Below, piece by piece: positions 10,858 to 19,878 of a stretch of DNA of 53,287 nt (positions are counted from its first letter, which is position 1; every line of letters begins with the position of its first letter). The DNA comes from Priestia iocasae (GTDB taxonomy: Bacteria; Bacillota; Bacilli; Bacillales; Bacillaceae_H), in NCBI RefSeq assembly GCF_016909075.1, contig NZ_JAFBFC010000010.1, positions 1 to 53,287 of the forward strand. Direction: 5' to 3'. Position numbers and translations under genes: made by a program. Under the pieces are notes generated by a model. The model searched no databases. It was not told where the DNA came from and worked only from the letters and a program-made list of their open reading frames with translations.

Positions 10858-12792
10858 TTACTCTTTATCTTTCGTTTCTTCGCTCGTTTCCTCTTTTGGT
10901 GTTTCTTCCTTTTTTGTTAAGATGTTTACCTTTACATCCTCTTCACTCTTACGTGTACGTTCAGGAAGTTTACCATGGTCCACTAAATGCTTAATTTGTT
11001 CTGCATCAAGTGTTTCCACTTTAAGAAGTGTTTGAGCGATAAGCTCTAATTTATCACGGTTTTCTGTTAGAATCTTAGTCGCACGCGCATAAGATTCTTT
11101 AATAATACGTTGAATTTCAAGATCAATCTCGTGTGCAATTGCATCACTGTAGTTTTGCTCACTATTAATATCGCGACCCAAGAATACTTGACCTTGTTGA
11201 GCCTGCCCAAACTGCATTGGTCCAAGCTTATCGCTCATACCATATTCAGTTACCATGCGACGAGCAATACTTGTTGCACGCTGGAAGTCATTGTGAGCAC
11301 CTGTACTCACTTCACCAAAGATAATTTCCTCAGCAACACGACCACCAAGTAAACCAACAATCTTATCAAGTAGCTCTGGCTTTGTCATGAAGTAACGATC
11401 CTCTTTTGGTAACATAACTGCATAACCACCAGCTTGACCACGTGGAACGATTGTTACTTTATGAACCATATCAGCCTCATCTAATACTACTCCGATAATT
11501 GTATGACCCGCTTCGTGATACGCCACGATATTACGCTCTTTTTGAGAGATAACGCGACTTTTCTTTGCAGGACCTGCAATCACTCGGTCTGTTGCTTCAT
11601 CGATATCTGACATATCTACCTTTTTCTTATTTTGACGAGCGGCTACAAGAGCTGCTTCATTCAATAAGTTTTCAAGGTCTGCACCTGAGAAGCCCGGTGT
11701 ACGTAAGGCAATTGTATTTAAGTTCACAGATTCATCTAACGGCTTATTGCGAGCATGTACTTTTAATACTGCTTCACGGCCATTCACATCAGGGCGATCA
11801 ACCGTAATTTGACGATCAAAACGTCCTGGACGTAATAATGCAGGGTCTAAAATATCTGGTCTGTTTGTTGCAGCTACGATAATAATTCCTTCGTTTGCAC
11901 CAAATCCATCCATTTCAACGAGTAACTGGTTTAGCGTTTGCTCACGCTCATCGTGACCACCACCAAGGCCCGCTCCACGTTGACGACCTACAGCATCAAT
12001 TTCATCAATAAAGATGATACAAGGCGCATTCTTTTTCGCATTTTCAAATAAATCACGAACACGTGATGCCCCTACCCCAACGAACATCTCTACAAAGTCA
12101 GATCCACTAATAGAGAAGAATGGTACGCCAGCTTCACCAGCTACCGCTCTCGCTAATAGCGTTTTACCAGTACCCGGAGGTCCTACAAGTAGTACCCCTT
12201 TTGGAATACGAGCACCTAACTCTGCAAATTTTCGAGGGTCTTTTAAGAACTCTACTACTTCAACGAGCTCTTGCTTTTCTTCATCAGCACCTGCTACATC
12301 CTTGAATTTCACTTTTTTCTTCTCTTCATTGTAAAGCTTCGCTTTACTCTTACCAAAGTTCATAACACGGCTACCGCCACCTTGAGCTTGGTTAAGTAAG
12401 AAGAAGAATAAGATAAAGATGATGACAAATGGAATAATAGATGTGAAAAATGTTACCCACCCACTTGTTTCTTCAGCAGGTTGAATATCTACTTTCAGTG
12501 CACCACTTTCAGCAGCTGTATCGATGCGTTCTAATGCTCGATCACCATCTGCGATATAAGTAACAAATTCCTGATCTTTATCATACGTTTGTAATTTACC
12601 ACGAACTTCATATACTTGTCGTTCTGGTTTTAGTTTTAATTCCGTTACTTCACCTTTATCAAGGTTTTCAACGAATGTATCGTAACTCATTGGCTCAGTT
12701 TGTTGATTAGAACCGCTAAAGAAACTCACTACGCCAATAATTACTAAAAATATAAGTAAATAAAAGATGGTATTACGGAAGATCCGATTCAT
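10858..12792 (-). CDS. ftsH: ATP-dependent zinc metalloprotease FtsH
   Basis: A membrane-anchored AAA+ protease that degrades misfolded membrane proteins and regulators such as Spo0E in B. subtilis. The 644 residues show TM1 (about 8-25), an extracytoplasmic loop, TM2 (about 112-134) and the AAA module, with Walker A GPPGTGKT (204-211), Walker [10 protein letters not shown] and the SRH arginines. The zinc site HEAGH lies near 427. The C-terminus is charged and Glu/Lys-rich. It has its own promoter and terminator. The neighbours hpt and tilS are as in B. subtilis. Confidence 0.98.
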   Translation of the reverse strand: MNRIFRNTIFYLLIFLVIIGVVSFFSGSNQQTEPMSYDTFVENLDKGEVTELKLKPERQVYEVRGKLQTYDKDQEFVTYIADGDRALERIDTAAESGALKVDIQPAEETSGWVTFFTSIIPFVIIFILFFFLLNQAQGGGSRVMNFGKSKAKLYNEEKKKVKFKDVAGADEEKQELVEVVEFLKDPRKFAELGARIPKGVLLVGPPGTGKTLLARAVAGEAGVPFFSISGSDFVEMFVGVGASRVRDLFENAKKNAPCIIFIDEIDAVGRQRGAGLGGGHDEREQTLNQLLVEMDGFGANEGIIIVAATNRPDILDPALLRPGRFDRQITVDRPDVNGREAVLKVHARNKPLDESVNLNTIALRTPGFSGADLENLLNEAALVAARQNKKKVDMSDIDEATDRVIAGPAKKSRVISQKERNIVAYHEAGHTIIGVVLDEADMVHKVTIVPRGQAGGYAVMLPKEDRYFMTKPELLDKIVGLLGGRVAEEIIFGEVSTGAHNDFQRATSIARRMVTEYGMSDKLGPMQFGQAQQGQVFLGRDINSEQNYSDAIAHEIDLEIQRIIKESYARATKILTENRDKLELIAQTLLKVETLDAEQIKHLVDHGKLPERTRKSEEDVKVNILTKKEETPKEETSEETKDKE

Positions 12793-12829
12793 TCCTTACC
12801 TCCTCCCATGATAGAGAACATTATTTCCA

Positions 12830-12859
12830 ATAGTATCATAGAAAAATTATCCTATACAA
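12830..12859 (-). promoter_or_regulatory. ftsH promoter (sigma-A)
   Basis: TTGTAT (12854-12859) and TACTAT (12830-12835) are spaced 18 bp on the minus strand in the hpt-ftsH gap. Confidence 0.55.
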
Positions 12860-12880
12860 CAAATTGCTCTTTTAATGATT

Positions 12881-13420
12881 TTAATTACTGTAAACTTCAG
12901 GCTTTAGCACCCCAATATAAGGTAGGTTACGGTATTTTTCTTGATAATCTAAACCATACCCAACGACAAATGCATCTGGTACATTAAACCCAACATAATC
13001 TGCTTTAATGGCTGCTTTACGACCTGATGGTTTATCTAAAAGCGTTACAATTTTGATTGATTTCGCTTTACGATACTTGAATAGTTCAACTAAATAGCTA
13101 AGTGTTAAGCCACTGTCGATAATATCTTCAATAATAAGGATATCTCTACCTTCTACTGATGTATCTAAATCTTTTAAGATTTTGACCTCACCCGATGAAA
13201 CCATTGCATTTCCATAACTTGAAACATCCATGAAGTCCATTTCTAAATATGTATCAACGCGTTTTAACAAATCAGACATAAAAGGCATTGCACCCTTTAA
13301 TACGCCAATCACTAATGGAAAGCTTTCTTTGTACTCTTCCGTTAGTATTTTACCCAGATCCTTAATTTTTTCTTGAATTTCTTCTTCAGAAATTAAAATT
13401 TCTTTAATGTCTTGATTCAT
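12881..13420 (-). CDS. hpt: hypoxanthine-guanine phosphoribosyltransferase
   Basis: It salvages hypoxanthine and guanine with PRPP. The 179 residues show the PRPP-binding loop [18 protein letters not shown] near 94-111 and the flexible-loop region SSYGNAM near 68. The purine-site segment [21 protein letters not shown] is near 143. It lies 28 bp downstream of tilS. In B. subtilis TilS and HprT act together on the ftsH promoter. Confidence 0.96.
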   Translation of the reverse strand: MNQDIKEILISEEEIQEKIKDLGKILTEEYKESFPLVIGVLKGAMPFMSDLLKRVDTYLEMDFMDVSSYGNAMVSSGEVKILKDLDTSVEGRDILIIEDIIDSGLTLSYLVELFKYRKAKSIKIVTLLDKPSGRKAAIKADYVGFNVPDAFVVGYGLDYQEKYRNLPYIGVLKPEVYSN

Positions 13421-13448
13421 ATGATTACTTGCCTCCTAGAAGTTTTAG

Positions 13449-14828
13449 CTACTTATAGTATAAAATAACATATCTTTGATCAAAATGGTCCTCCTTCTCA
13501 TAAATCGACTTTTTTAAGCCAGGTAACCAAATGATCTCACCAGAACCATCTTCCACAACCGGCCATATGTCTCGCGCAGATAAAGGAACTTTATTATCAA
13601 TAAAAATATCCTTTACCTTTTTGCGCCCATTCATGCCTTTAATTGTCATTTTATCACCTTGGTGGCGTGTCCTTACAATTAAAGAATCACCGAGTTGACT
13701 AAACCCTAAAACAAAAACATCGTTTCCTTTTATGTATGGCCGTACATTATGTATTTCACAAATGATTTTTTTGTTATTCGGAAGATGGACATAGCCTGGT
13801 ACGTTTAACACATATCGGTAAGGTTTTACTTTTTCCTCTTCAAATGTGAACAGACAATCATTATAGGAACGAATCACTTTTAAACCATTTGGAAAATGTA
13901 GTGTCCCTGATGGTTGCTCACTTTCAAGCAATAACACAAGGCTATCAATATGAGTTGAGGAAAGATTTTGAGGAATTTTTTTATAAAGATATCTTAATAT
14001 TAGTTGAATCCCTCTTCTTTGTAAAGGTTTCCGCATTGTGAGAAATCCATTCCTTTGAAGAATTACCTGATTTTCTCCTTGCTTTTCCATTACTTTATTC
14101 ATGGCCTTCGCTGTTAATTCCTCTAAGTATCGCTGATCATCGTCTAAATCCTCACTAAAACGCTGAATCTTCTCGTGTACGACAGGGTTTTCCATTTTAA
14201 AAAATGGTAAGACTTCATGACGAAATCGGTTGCGCGTATAATCCTTTTTAGCATTACTAGGGTCGATTCTTGGTTGTAAATAAAACTCTTTGCAATATTG
14301 AAGAATTTCCTCTTTAGTTACAGATAAAAACGGACGAATAATATGACCAGTTGCAAAAGGACGCCTTGGTTTTATTCCAACATATCCTTCCATGGTGCTT
14401 CCTCTAGCTAATCGCATTAAAATGGTTTCAATTTGATCATCTCCATGATGCGCTAACGCAAGCAAATGACTATTATACTTTTCCATTATCTCTTGAAAAA
14501 AAGCATAGCGACACTCGCGAGCAGCTAGTTGAGCTGATAGCTGATGTTCTTTCTGGTAAGCCTCGACATGAATTTTTTTCCCTTCAAAGCATACACCGAT
14601 GGATTGACAATATTGCTTCACATATTCCATATCTTCCTCAGAGCCTTTTCCTCTAAACATATGATCGACATGAGCAACAACAAGTTCAAGGTTCATTTCT
14701 TCTCTTTTGCTCCACAGGAAATGAAGCAACGCTAAAGAATCAGGTCCACCCGAAACACCTATGACAATCCTTGAATGACTTGGTATCAGCTTATGCTTAC
14801 GAATAAAGGAGTTTACCCGTTCTTTCAA
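13449..14828 (-). CDS. tilS: tRNA(Ile)-lysidine synthetase
   Basis: It converts C34 of the CAU-anticodon tRNA-Ile to lysidine so that AUA is read as isoleucine. The N-type PP-loop SGGPDS lies near 26-31. The adenylation domain is followed by the TilS substrate-binding (about 240-320) and C-terminal domains, for 459 residues in all (B. subtilis 472). The start is TTG 14826-14828, with AAGGA 10 nt upstream. It is followed closely by hpt. Confidence 0.95.
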   Translation of the reverse strand: MKERVNSFIRKHKLIPSHSRIVIGVSGGPDSLALLHFLWSKREEMNLELVVAHVDHMFRGKGSEEDMEYVKQYCQSIGVCFEGKKIHVEAYQKEHQLSAQLAARECRYAFFQEIMEKYNSHLLALAHHGDDQIETILMRLARGSTMEGYVGIKPRRPFATGHIIRPFLSVTKEEILQYCKEFYLQPRIDPSNAKKDYTRNRFRHEVLPFFKMENPVVHEKIQRFSEDLDDDQRYLEELTAKAMNKVMEKQGENQVILQRNGFLTMRKPLQRRGIQLILRYLYKKIPQNLSSTHIDSLVLLLESEQPSGTLHFPNGLKVIRSYNDCLFTFEEEKVKPYRYVLNVPGYVHLPNNKKIICEIHNVRPYIKGNDVFVLGFSQLGDSLIVRTRHQGDKMTIKGMNGRKKVKDIFIDNKVPLSARDIWPVVEDGSGEIIWLPGLKKSIYEKEDHFDQRYVILYYK

Positions 14829-14938
14829 TGTTAACCATTCCTTACGTAGGGAGATATATTAAATGTACCATTAATTTTGTATATACGAATAAAACTTTAA
14901 CAAGTTTCACAAATTCGCTTTATTTATTCATCCCTACA

Positions 14939-15910
14939 CTATAGCACTTGAAAGAACAAATACAAAAGATACATAAACATGACTGATACAAACAACAGAC
15001 ACGTTTCTAATACATGTATTCTTTTTCGTTTTACTTTTACTTTTTTTCGTGTTGCAGACCGCTGAGTTCGATTTGTAGCTTTCATGCTAGACGATGAGTG
15101 TTGACTTTGTGAATGCGCCCCTTTCAATCCAAGAACGATGTCATTTTTCATCTCTTCAGCTGAGCTATATTTACCCTCTATGGCTTTTTGAATAGCTATA
15201 CGGTAAGGAGCAAGGGATGACTTTGATAAAAGAGCTTTCTTTAGTTGCTCTCTCACCAGGTCTTGTTTTTCAAATCGTTTACCATGAGCAGCATGCAACA
15301 TAATCATCGCAACCGCAAATAAGTCATACGAAGGCTCTGCTTTTCTAGTTCCAAGTCCCCAATGTGCTCGATCGTAAAAGTCTGTGAACTCTTTTATGGA
15401 ACGTCCATGCAATGTTGTGCCACCTACGTCAAGCCAACGAACACTAACAGGGTTAGCTGTTACCACTAGGTTCTCAGGCTTTAAATCACCAAATGTCCAC
15501 CCAGCTTGATGTAGCTCATTTAAATTGCTGAGTAACTGAATAGCAAAAACACCAATCCATTCTACCCCTCTATTTTTAATAAAAGATAAAAAGGGCTCAC
15601 CTTTTATATATTCCATGACATAAAACGAAACCTGATGAGTAGAGATTTTCCAATCATCGACATCTAATAAAGAAGGTCCAAGGACTTTTCCATGGACCTT
15701 TGAAAGGTGTTTTAGAACATTTACTTCTGCACTAACAGACATGCTTTGGAAGCTAAACTTTAGTGCAGCAAGAGATTGGTCTTGTTTTTCAACTAAATAC
15801 ACAACTCCTGTTGCGCCCATACCAAGCATTTTCAACACTCGATACGAATGTTGATGCCACTTCCCTGTAATCGTTGTACCGACCCGAAGGTTACATACCT
15901 GATTCTTCAA
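14939..15910 (-). CDS. yabT: sporulation-associated Ser/Thr protein kinase YabT (membrane-anchored)
   Basis: A Hanks-type kinase. In B. subtilis YabT is a forespore DNA-binding kinase that phosphorylates RecA and AbrB. The glycine loop GMGATG and the ATP lysine in AALKFS are present. The catalytic loop reads GDLKPEN rather than HRDLKPEN, and the DFG position reads DVGG; both features are shared with B. subtilis YabT. The linker is basic and Ser/Thr-rich, followed by one C-terminal membrane segment (about 300-320). The TTG at 15908-15910, 6 nt after AAGGTG, is preferred over GTG 15919. It overlaps the end of yabS. Confidence 0.9.
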   Translation of the reverse strand: MKNQVCNLRVGTTITGKWHQHSYRVLKMLGMGATGVVYLVEKQDQSLAALKFSFQSMSVSAEVNVLKHLSKVHGKVLGPSLLDVDDWKISTHQVSFYVMEYIKGEPFLSFIKNRGVEWIGVFAIQLLSNLNELHQAGWTFGDLKPENLVVTANPVSVRWLDVGGTTLHGRSIKEFTDFYDRAHWGLGTRKAEPSYDLFAVAMIMLHAAHGKRFEKQDLVREQLKKALLSKSSLAPYRIAIQKAIEGKYSSAEEMKNDIVLGLKGAHSQSQHSSSSMKATNRTQRSATRKKVKVKRKRIHVLETCLLFVSVMFMYLLYLFFQVL

Positions 15911-16625
15911 TGTATTCACCTTGTCTCAACAAACTCCTTAAAGAGCGCTTTTTATTAAAATGGTAGACAGCTTCTTTAATAGCTGGACCTGTTGGTGTAA
16001 TACCTCCTGCTGTAAGCTTTGGAAAAACAGTAGATAAAGATTCTAGTTTAGGATTCCAATCCATTAGCTTTTCAACATCTTTCTTTTTCCCTGGAAATAA
16101 AAAGATAGAAAACAGGTTATTACCTAATCTAGCATTTAAGCTTAAAGATAGATCAAGCAATGCTTCTTTAACTGTTGGTAGCTTTGTCTTCATACTTCCA
16201 CTCATATCAACTAAAATAAGAATCTCTAAATCAACAGTTTCACCAAGCTCATCCACCACTTCCATGATCTCTCCACGTTTTTCTGGCGATAAATCATCCA
16301 TTTTCACTTCTGAGCCTAAAATTTGTTGTAATTCTTTATTAATGACCCCTTGAAGTGTTTGAGTCATCGCTTGTCTTGTCACCATTTGAACAGTTTGAGA
16401 AAGCTGCTTCACATAAACAACCTGACTCACACCGCCACCAGACATTGCAATACCATCAATTTCTTTCATACTTTGTTCATCTATAATGTCTTCTTCCATC
16501 ACACCAATAACATTTACCGTAATGCCTTGCTCTTTCGCTAGGGCAGCCATTGCAACAGGATCTTCGCCCGTATTCGATCCTCCGTCTGTAATTACTAGCA
16601 TTTGCTTAAGCGTACCTTTTTTCAA
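15891..16625 (-). CDS. yabS: von Willebrand factor A-domain protein YabS
   Basis: A 244-residue protein with a MIDAS-type VWA domain: ILVDMSGSMKTK near 136-147 (DxSxS) and GGITPTGPAI near 207 supplying the threonine. The N-terminal half has a second VWA-like fold start, MLVITDGGSN. Its function is unknown. It is paired with the kinase gene yabT as in B. subtilis, and the two overlap by 20 nt. The start is TTG 16623-16625 behind AGGAGGGG. A 10-bp inverted repeat just upstream overlaps this ribosome site. Confidence 0.88.
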   Translation of the reverse strand: MKKGTLKQMLVITDGGSNTGEDPVAMAALAKEQGITVNVIGVMEEDIIDEQSMKEIDGIAMSGGGVSQVVYVKQLSQTVQMVTRQAMTQTLQGVINKELQQILGSEVKMDDLSPEKRGEIMEVVDELGETVDLEILILVDMSGSMKTKLPTVKEALLDLSLSLNARLGNNLFSIFLFPGKKKDVEKLMDWNPKLESLSTVFPKLTAGGITPTGPAIKEAVYHFNKKRSLRSLLRQGEYIEESGM

Positions 16626-16635
16626 TTAAATCCCC

Positions 16636-16690
16636 TCCTACGTATCGTTATTAACAGCTTAGACGAGGATGATTGAAAATATACGTAGGA
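16636..16690 (-). repeat. inverted repeat that could pair with the yabS ribosome site
   Basis: TCCTACGTAT (16636-16645) and ATACGTAGGA (16681-16690) are perfect 10-bp arms separated by 35 bp. In RNA made from the minus strand, the arm nearer yabS contains the AGGA of its AGGAGGGG Shine-Dalgarno. Confidence 0.6.
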
Positions 16691-16698
16691 AGAAGCGC

Positions 16699-19176
16699 TT
16701 ATAGCGCTTTTTTACGCTGTCCGTATGCAGGGATTGATGACCACTTTGGTGTATTATGTTGTACTTTTGCGACTACAATGGTCATATCATCTTCAATGAT
16801 GCCTGATCGTGTACGAATCACTTCCTCCATGATAAGATCGGCTATTTCTTGTGGGTCTGTTGTTTCAAGCTCACTCACCTTGCGCTTCATCCACATCTCA
16901 TAGTTCTCAACATGCTTCGGTCCTTCAAACACGCCGTCGCTCATCATAATGAGAAGGTCTCCTGCTTTCATTTGTTCACTTACTACATCAACATCAAAGT
17001 CTTCAATAATTCCCATTGGTAAATTGCTCGCTTGAACTTTAATAACTTGATTCGCTCTTTTAATAAAGCTTGGAGTAGATCCAATTTTCAGAAATTTAAC
17101 GTTAGCATCTTGTAAATCAATCATTGCTAAATCTAATGTCGAAAAGATTTCATCATTGGTTCGTAAAGAAAGAATAGAATTAACAGATTTGATAGCAATC
17201 TTCTCTTCGATTCCTGTTTGTAAGATTTGTTTAAGAAGCTGTAGCGTTTCACTGCTTTCATAGTGCGCTCTCTCACCATTCCCCATTCCATCGCTAATGG
17301 CAATGGCATACTTACCTGCATTAAGTTCAATTGTAGAATAACTATCTCCAGATACAAATCCACCACCTTTAGCAGCATGAGCAATACCTGTATCTACTAC
17401 ATACGCCTTGGTAGAGCCAAATGATACATGACAATACCCTTGAGGATAAGTAGCACAGTCTTCATGTTTGACGACAATCGATTCTCCTAGAATATCTGTC
17501 AACATTGGCGCAATAATTTTTTCACACTCGCCTCTTCCATGACAGTATGGAACCCACATTTCAATGTCTACATTTCCAGGTTCTAGACTATAAAGCTCAA
17601 TTTGGTTAATTTCCATCCCAAAGTTTCTTAGTGCATCAAGAATTTGCTCTTCTTGAACATGTAAATTTTCTCGCTCACGTTTAATTTCTTTTGCAAAGTT
17701 ATTCATGACTTGTGATACGCCTAATAATTGTTCGGCTACAATTCTTCTACTTTCTTGAATTTGATGCTTTAACTTTTGGTTAACACGAAAATTTGTTAAC
17801 TCTTGTTCAATCACATCAATTACTTTCTTCGACTTAATGCAGTGCTTGTCCAGCTCTCTCGTTAATCTTGTATTATACTGCAATGTATCCTGATCAATTT
17901 CATGCATCACTTCTTTCATATAATGATAGGTTGTATCAAATTGCTGAGCCCAGCATTGATCTTTTTTAAAGCAGAATTGACAAGTCCGTTCAGTGACATT
18001 ACTTAAAAAATAGTCCATTTCTTTATGTTCATCGCGATCGTCTTCATAAAATCCATTTTGAGAAAAACTTTTTGATAGTGCTTGAAATACATTCGAGAAT
18101 TGCTCGACACGATTAGCCGTCACATCTCGTATTTTCCTCACGTACTGTTGTTGTTCTAAAGTATGTTCGGTTGTCCCTGGTATTAACTTACTTATATTCT
18201 TTGTAATCAGCTTTGGTGTAAAGAGAAATAACGTCACGGAAACCAAAGATTCATATAAATTCATAGAGAGTAATTGATTATTTTGCCCATAAAGACCTAT
18301 CAATAGCGTTCCAACAAGTAATCCTATAGAGGTCCCAATTTTTTTACCTTCTTTTAAGAGGCCTCCAAGTAAGCCCGAAAACGCAAGCAGGCTCATTTCA
18401 TATAAACTTCCTATATTAGCAAAACTTAAAATTAAACCCGTCACAACCCCTACTGTAGAACCCATCGTTGCTCCAGCTACAAATGCAAATACTAAAACAA
18501 GATACCTTGATAGAATATGTTCCACTGACAATCCATAGATACTCCACCCTATCGTTCCTGTCATAACAGAAGCTAACAAGATAATTAAACAAATAACTTC
18601 TTCCGTTTTTAATGATTGTTTTCTCTGCCTTTGTGAAATCAGTGGAATACTCTGTAAAAAAATCATTGTTAAAATAAAGCTAAGACCCGCTTCAATCGTT
18701 ACGAATGTAAAATCATATAATGTGATTTGTTGAGTGAGCACATAGAACATACCTATTTTTGTGAGTAGCATGGTGAAAAACACTAGAAAAGGTAACTTTT
18801 TGGCCGGCTCTAAACTTATCATTCCACTAAGTCGATACACCACTAAGAATAAAAAGAATGCGCAAATTAAGAGCAGGCCATTTTGAATGGATAAGCTAAA
18901 TGCCCCAGCTAAAACTGCTAGCCCTGCTAACGCTGATTTTTCTCTTTTCATCACATAAACAGCCGCGAAAAATGGTAAAGCAAAGGGCATAATTTTCATT
19001 AAGATAAGAGCTCGTCCTAATAGAAACCCTACGATAAGTAATAATGCACCCCAATGAAACAACACCTTTTCTGTTTTTAACCCAAATTGTGTAATGTAAC
19101 GTGAGAACTCTAACCGCGTTCGATTAAATATTGCCTCCGTTGCCGGACTTGCATAGTTTCCCTCTGTTTTTTGCAT
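16699..19176 (-). CDS. spoIIE: stage II sporulation protein E, PP2C-type phosphatase
   Basis: It dephosphorylates SpoIIAA to activate sigma-F in the forespore and helps place the polar septum with FtsZ. The 825 residues (B. subtilis 827) begin with about ten membrane segments (about 40-325). A regulatory region follows, then the C-terminal PP2C domain (about 590-800). That domain has the metal-site aspartates in ISDGMGNGERA near 613 and IMMSDGVFEG near 747. Transcription starts from a Spo0A-type promoter just upstream. It is followed by yabS and yabT. Confidence 0.97.
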   Translation of the reverse strand: MQKTEGNYASPATEAIFNRTRLEFSRYITQFGLKTEKVLFHWGALLLIVGFLLGRALILMKIMPFALPFFAAVYVMKREKSALAGLAVLAGAFSLSIQNGLLLICAFFLFLVVYRLSGMISLEPAKKLPFLVFFTMLLTKIGMFYVLTQQITLYDFTFVTIEAGLSFILTMIFLQSIPLISQRQRKQSLKTEEVICLIILLASVMTGTIGWSIYGLSVEHILSRYLVLVFAFVAGATMGSTVGVVTGLILSFANIGSLYEMSLLAFSGLLGGLLKEGKKIGTSIGLLVGTLLIGLYGQNNQLLSMNLYESLVSVTLFLFTPKLITKNISKLIPGTTEHTLEQQQYVRKIRDVTANRVEQFSNVFQALSKSFSQNGFYEDDRDEHKEMDYFLSNVTERTCQFCFKKDQCWAQQFDTTYHYMKEVMHEIDQDTLQYNTRLTRELDKHCIKSKKVIDVIEQELTNFRVNQKLKHQIQESRRIVAEQLLGVSQVMNNFAKEIKRERENLHVQEEQILDALRNFGMEINQIELYSLEPGNVDIEMWVPYCHGRGECEKIIAPMLTDILGESIVVKHEDCATYPQGYCHVSFGSTKAYVVDTGIAHAAKGGGFVSGDSYSTIELNAGKYAIAISDGMGNGERAHYESSETLQLLKQILQTGIEEKIAIKSVNSILSLRTNDEIFSTLDLAMIDLQDANVKFLKIGSTPSFIKRANQVIKVQASNLPMGIIEDFDVDVVSEQMKAGDLLIMMSDGVFEGPKHVENYEMWMKRKVSELETTDPQEIADLIMEEVIRTRSGIIEDDMTIVVAKVQHNTPKWSSIPAYGQRKKAL

Positions 19177-19209
19177 ATTTACACCACCCGCTAATTATAC
19201 TTATTATTT

Positions 19210-19242
19210 ATTATAGCTAGCTTGTCTCTCATTTTTTGTCAA
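19210..19242 (-). promoter_or_regulatory. spoIIE promoter, Spo0A-activated type with 21-bp spacer
   Basis: On the minus strand TTGACA (19237-19242) and TATAAT (19210-19215) are both perfect sigma-A hexamers but are 21 bp apart. This is the known layout of the B. subtilis spoIIE promoter, where Spo0A-P compensates for the wide spacing. A Spo0A-box-like AGTCGAA lies about 26 bp upstream (19268-19274). Confidence 0.85.
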
Positions 19243-19467
19243 AACAAGCATCCTGATTAAAGAATCGTTCGACTATTTTCTAGATATAAATCAATAAATA
19301 TACAAATATACCGAGCATTTTGCGAATATGCGTGAGAAATATGGGATAATTTCAATAAAAAAAAAGAAAAATAAAAAACGTTTTACGGTATAAATCACTG
19401 CTTGTAGAATAAATATGACGCTCTTAGAATTGAATGACATGATTCAAAGAATATTCCCCAAAAATCA
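19243..19467. other. divergent intergenic region between spoIIE and the tRNA genes
   Basis: AT-rich sequence between the spoIIE promoter and the tRNA promoter. It includes the Spo0A-box-like element at 19268-19274. I see no gene or stable hairpin in it. Confidence 0.5.
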
Positions 19468-19496
19468 TTGACACATAGAATAAATTTATGTATGAT
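19468..19496 (+). promoter_or_regulatory. tRNA-Met/tRNA-Glu promoter (sigma-A)
   Basis: TTGACA (19468-19473), 17 bp and TATGAT (19491-19496) lie on the plus strand, about 28 bp before the first tRNA. It matches the rrn P2 core in both hexamers. Confidence 0.85.
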
Positions 19497-19524
19497 AATA
19501 AATGTCTTTTCTAGTTTCTATCAT

Positions 19525-19598
19525 GGCGGTGTAGCTCAGCTGGCTAGAGCGTACGGTTCATACCCGTGAGGTCGGGGGTTCGATCCCCTCCGCCGCTA
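19525..19598 (+). tRNA. tRNA-Met (CAT), elongator
   Basis: A full cloverleaf can be drawn: acceptor GGCGGTG / CGCCGCT, D-stem GCTC/GAGC, anticodon loop TTCATAC, T-loop TTCGATC and discriminator A. The anticodon is CAT. The first pair can form, and the anticodon stem lacks the three G-C pairs of initiator tRNA, so this is the elongator. CCA is not encoded. Confidence 0.95.
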
Positions 19599-19615
19599 CT
19601 TTATAATTATATTAT

Positions 19616-19687
19616 GGCCCGTTGGTCAAGCGGTTAAGACACCGCCCTTTCACGGCGGTAACACGGGTTCGAATCCCGTACGGGTCA
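19616..19687 (+). tRNA. tRNA-Glu (TTC)
   Basis: The cloverleaf has acceptor GGCCCGT / ACGGGTC, anticodon loop CTTTCAC with anticodon TTC, T-loop TTCGAAT and discriminator A. It lies 17 bp after tRNA-Met in the same transcript. CCA is not encoded. Confidence 0.95.
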
Positions 19688-19694
19688 TCTTTTG

Positions 19695-19723
19695 AAGACG
19701 CATGTTTTACATGTGTCTTTTTT
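19695..19723 (+). terminator. terminator of the tRNA pair
   Basis: AAGACGCATGT / ACATGTGTCTT with a TTT loop is followed by a T-run on the plus strand, directly after tRNA-Glu. Confidence 0.85.
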
Positions 19724-19744
19724 GTATGTTATTTTCTTCTATAC

Positions 19745-19801
19745 AAAACGGACCGTCGTTTTAAATCTTATAAAAGCTAGATTTATACGACGGTCCGTTT
19801 T
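19745..19801. terminator. large bidirectional terminator between the tRNAs and yabR
   Basis: AAAACGGACCGTCGT (19745-19759) and its complement (19787-19801) form a perfect 15-bp stem. An inner TAAATCT/AGATTTA stem extends it. Flanking A and T tracts allow termination in both directions, which suits the convergent yabR and tRNA transcripts. Confidence 0.85.
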
Positions 19802-19878
19802 ATGGAGTTAAGTTAAAAAACCCACGTTTTTTAACTATATATTTAGGACTTGCTATTTATTTAAATATAAGCAACAAG

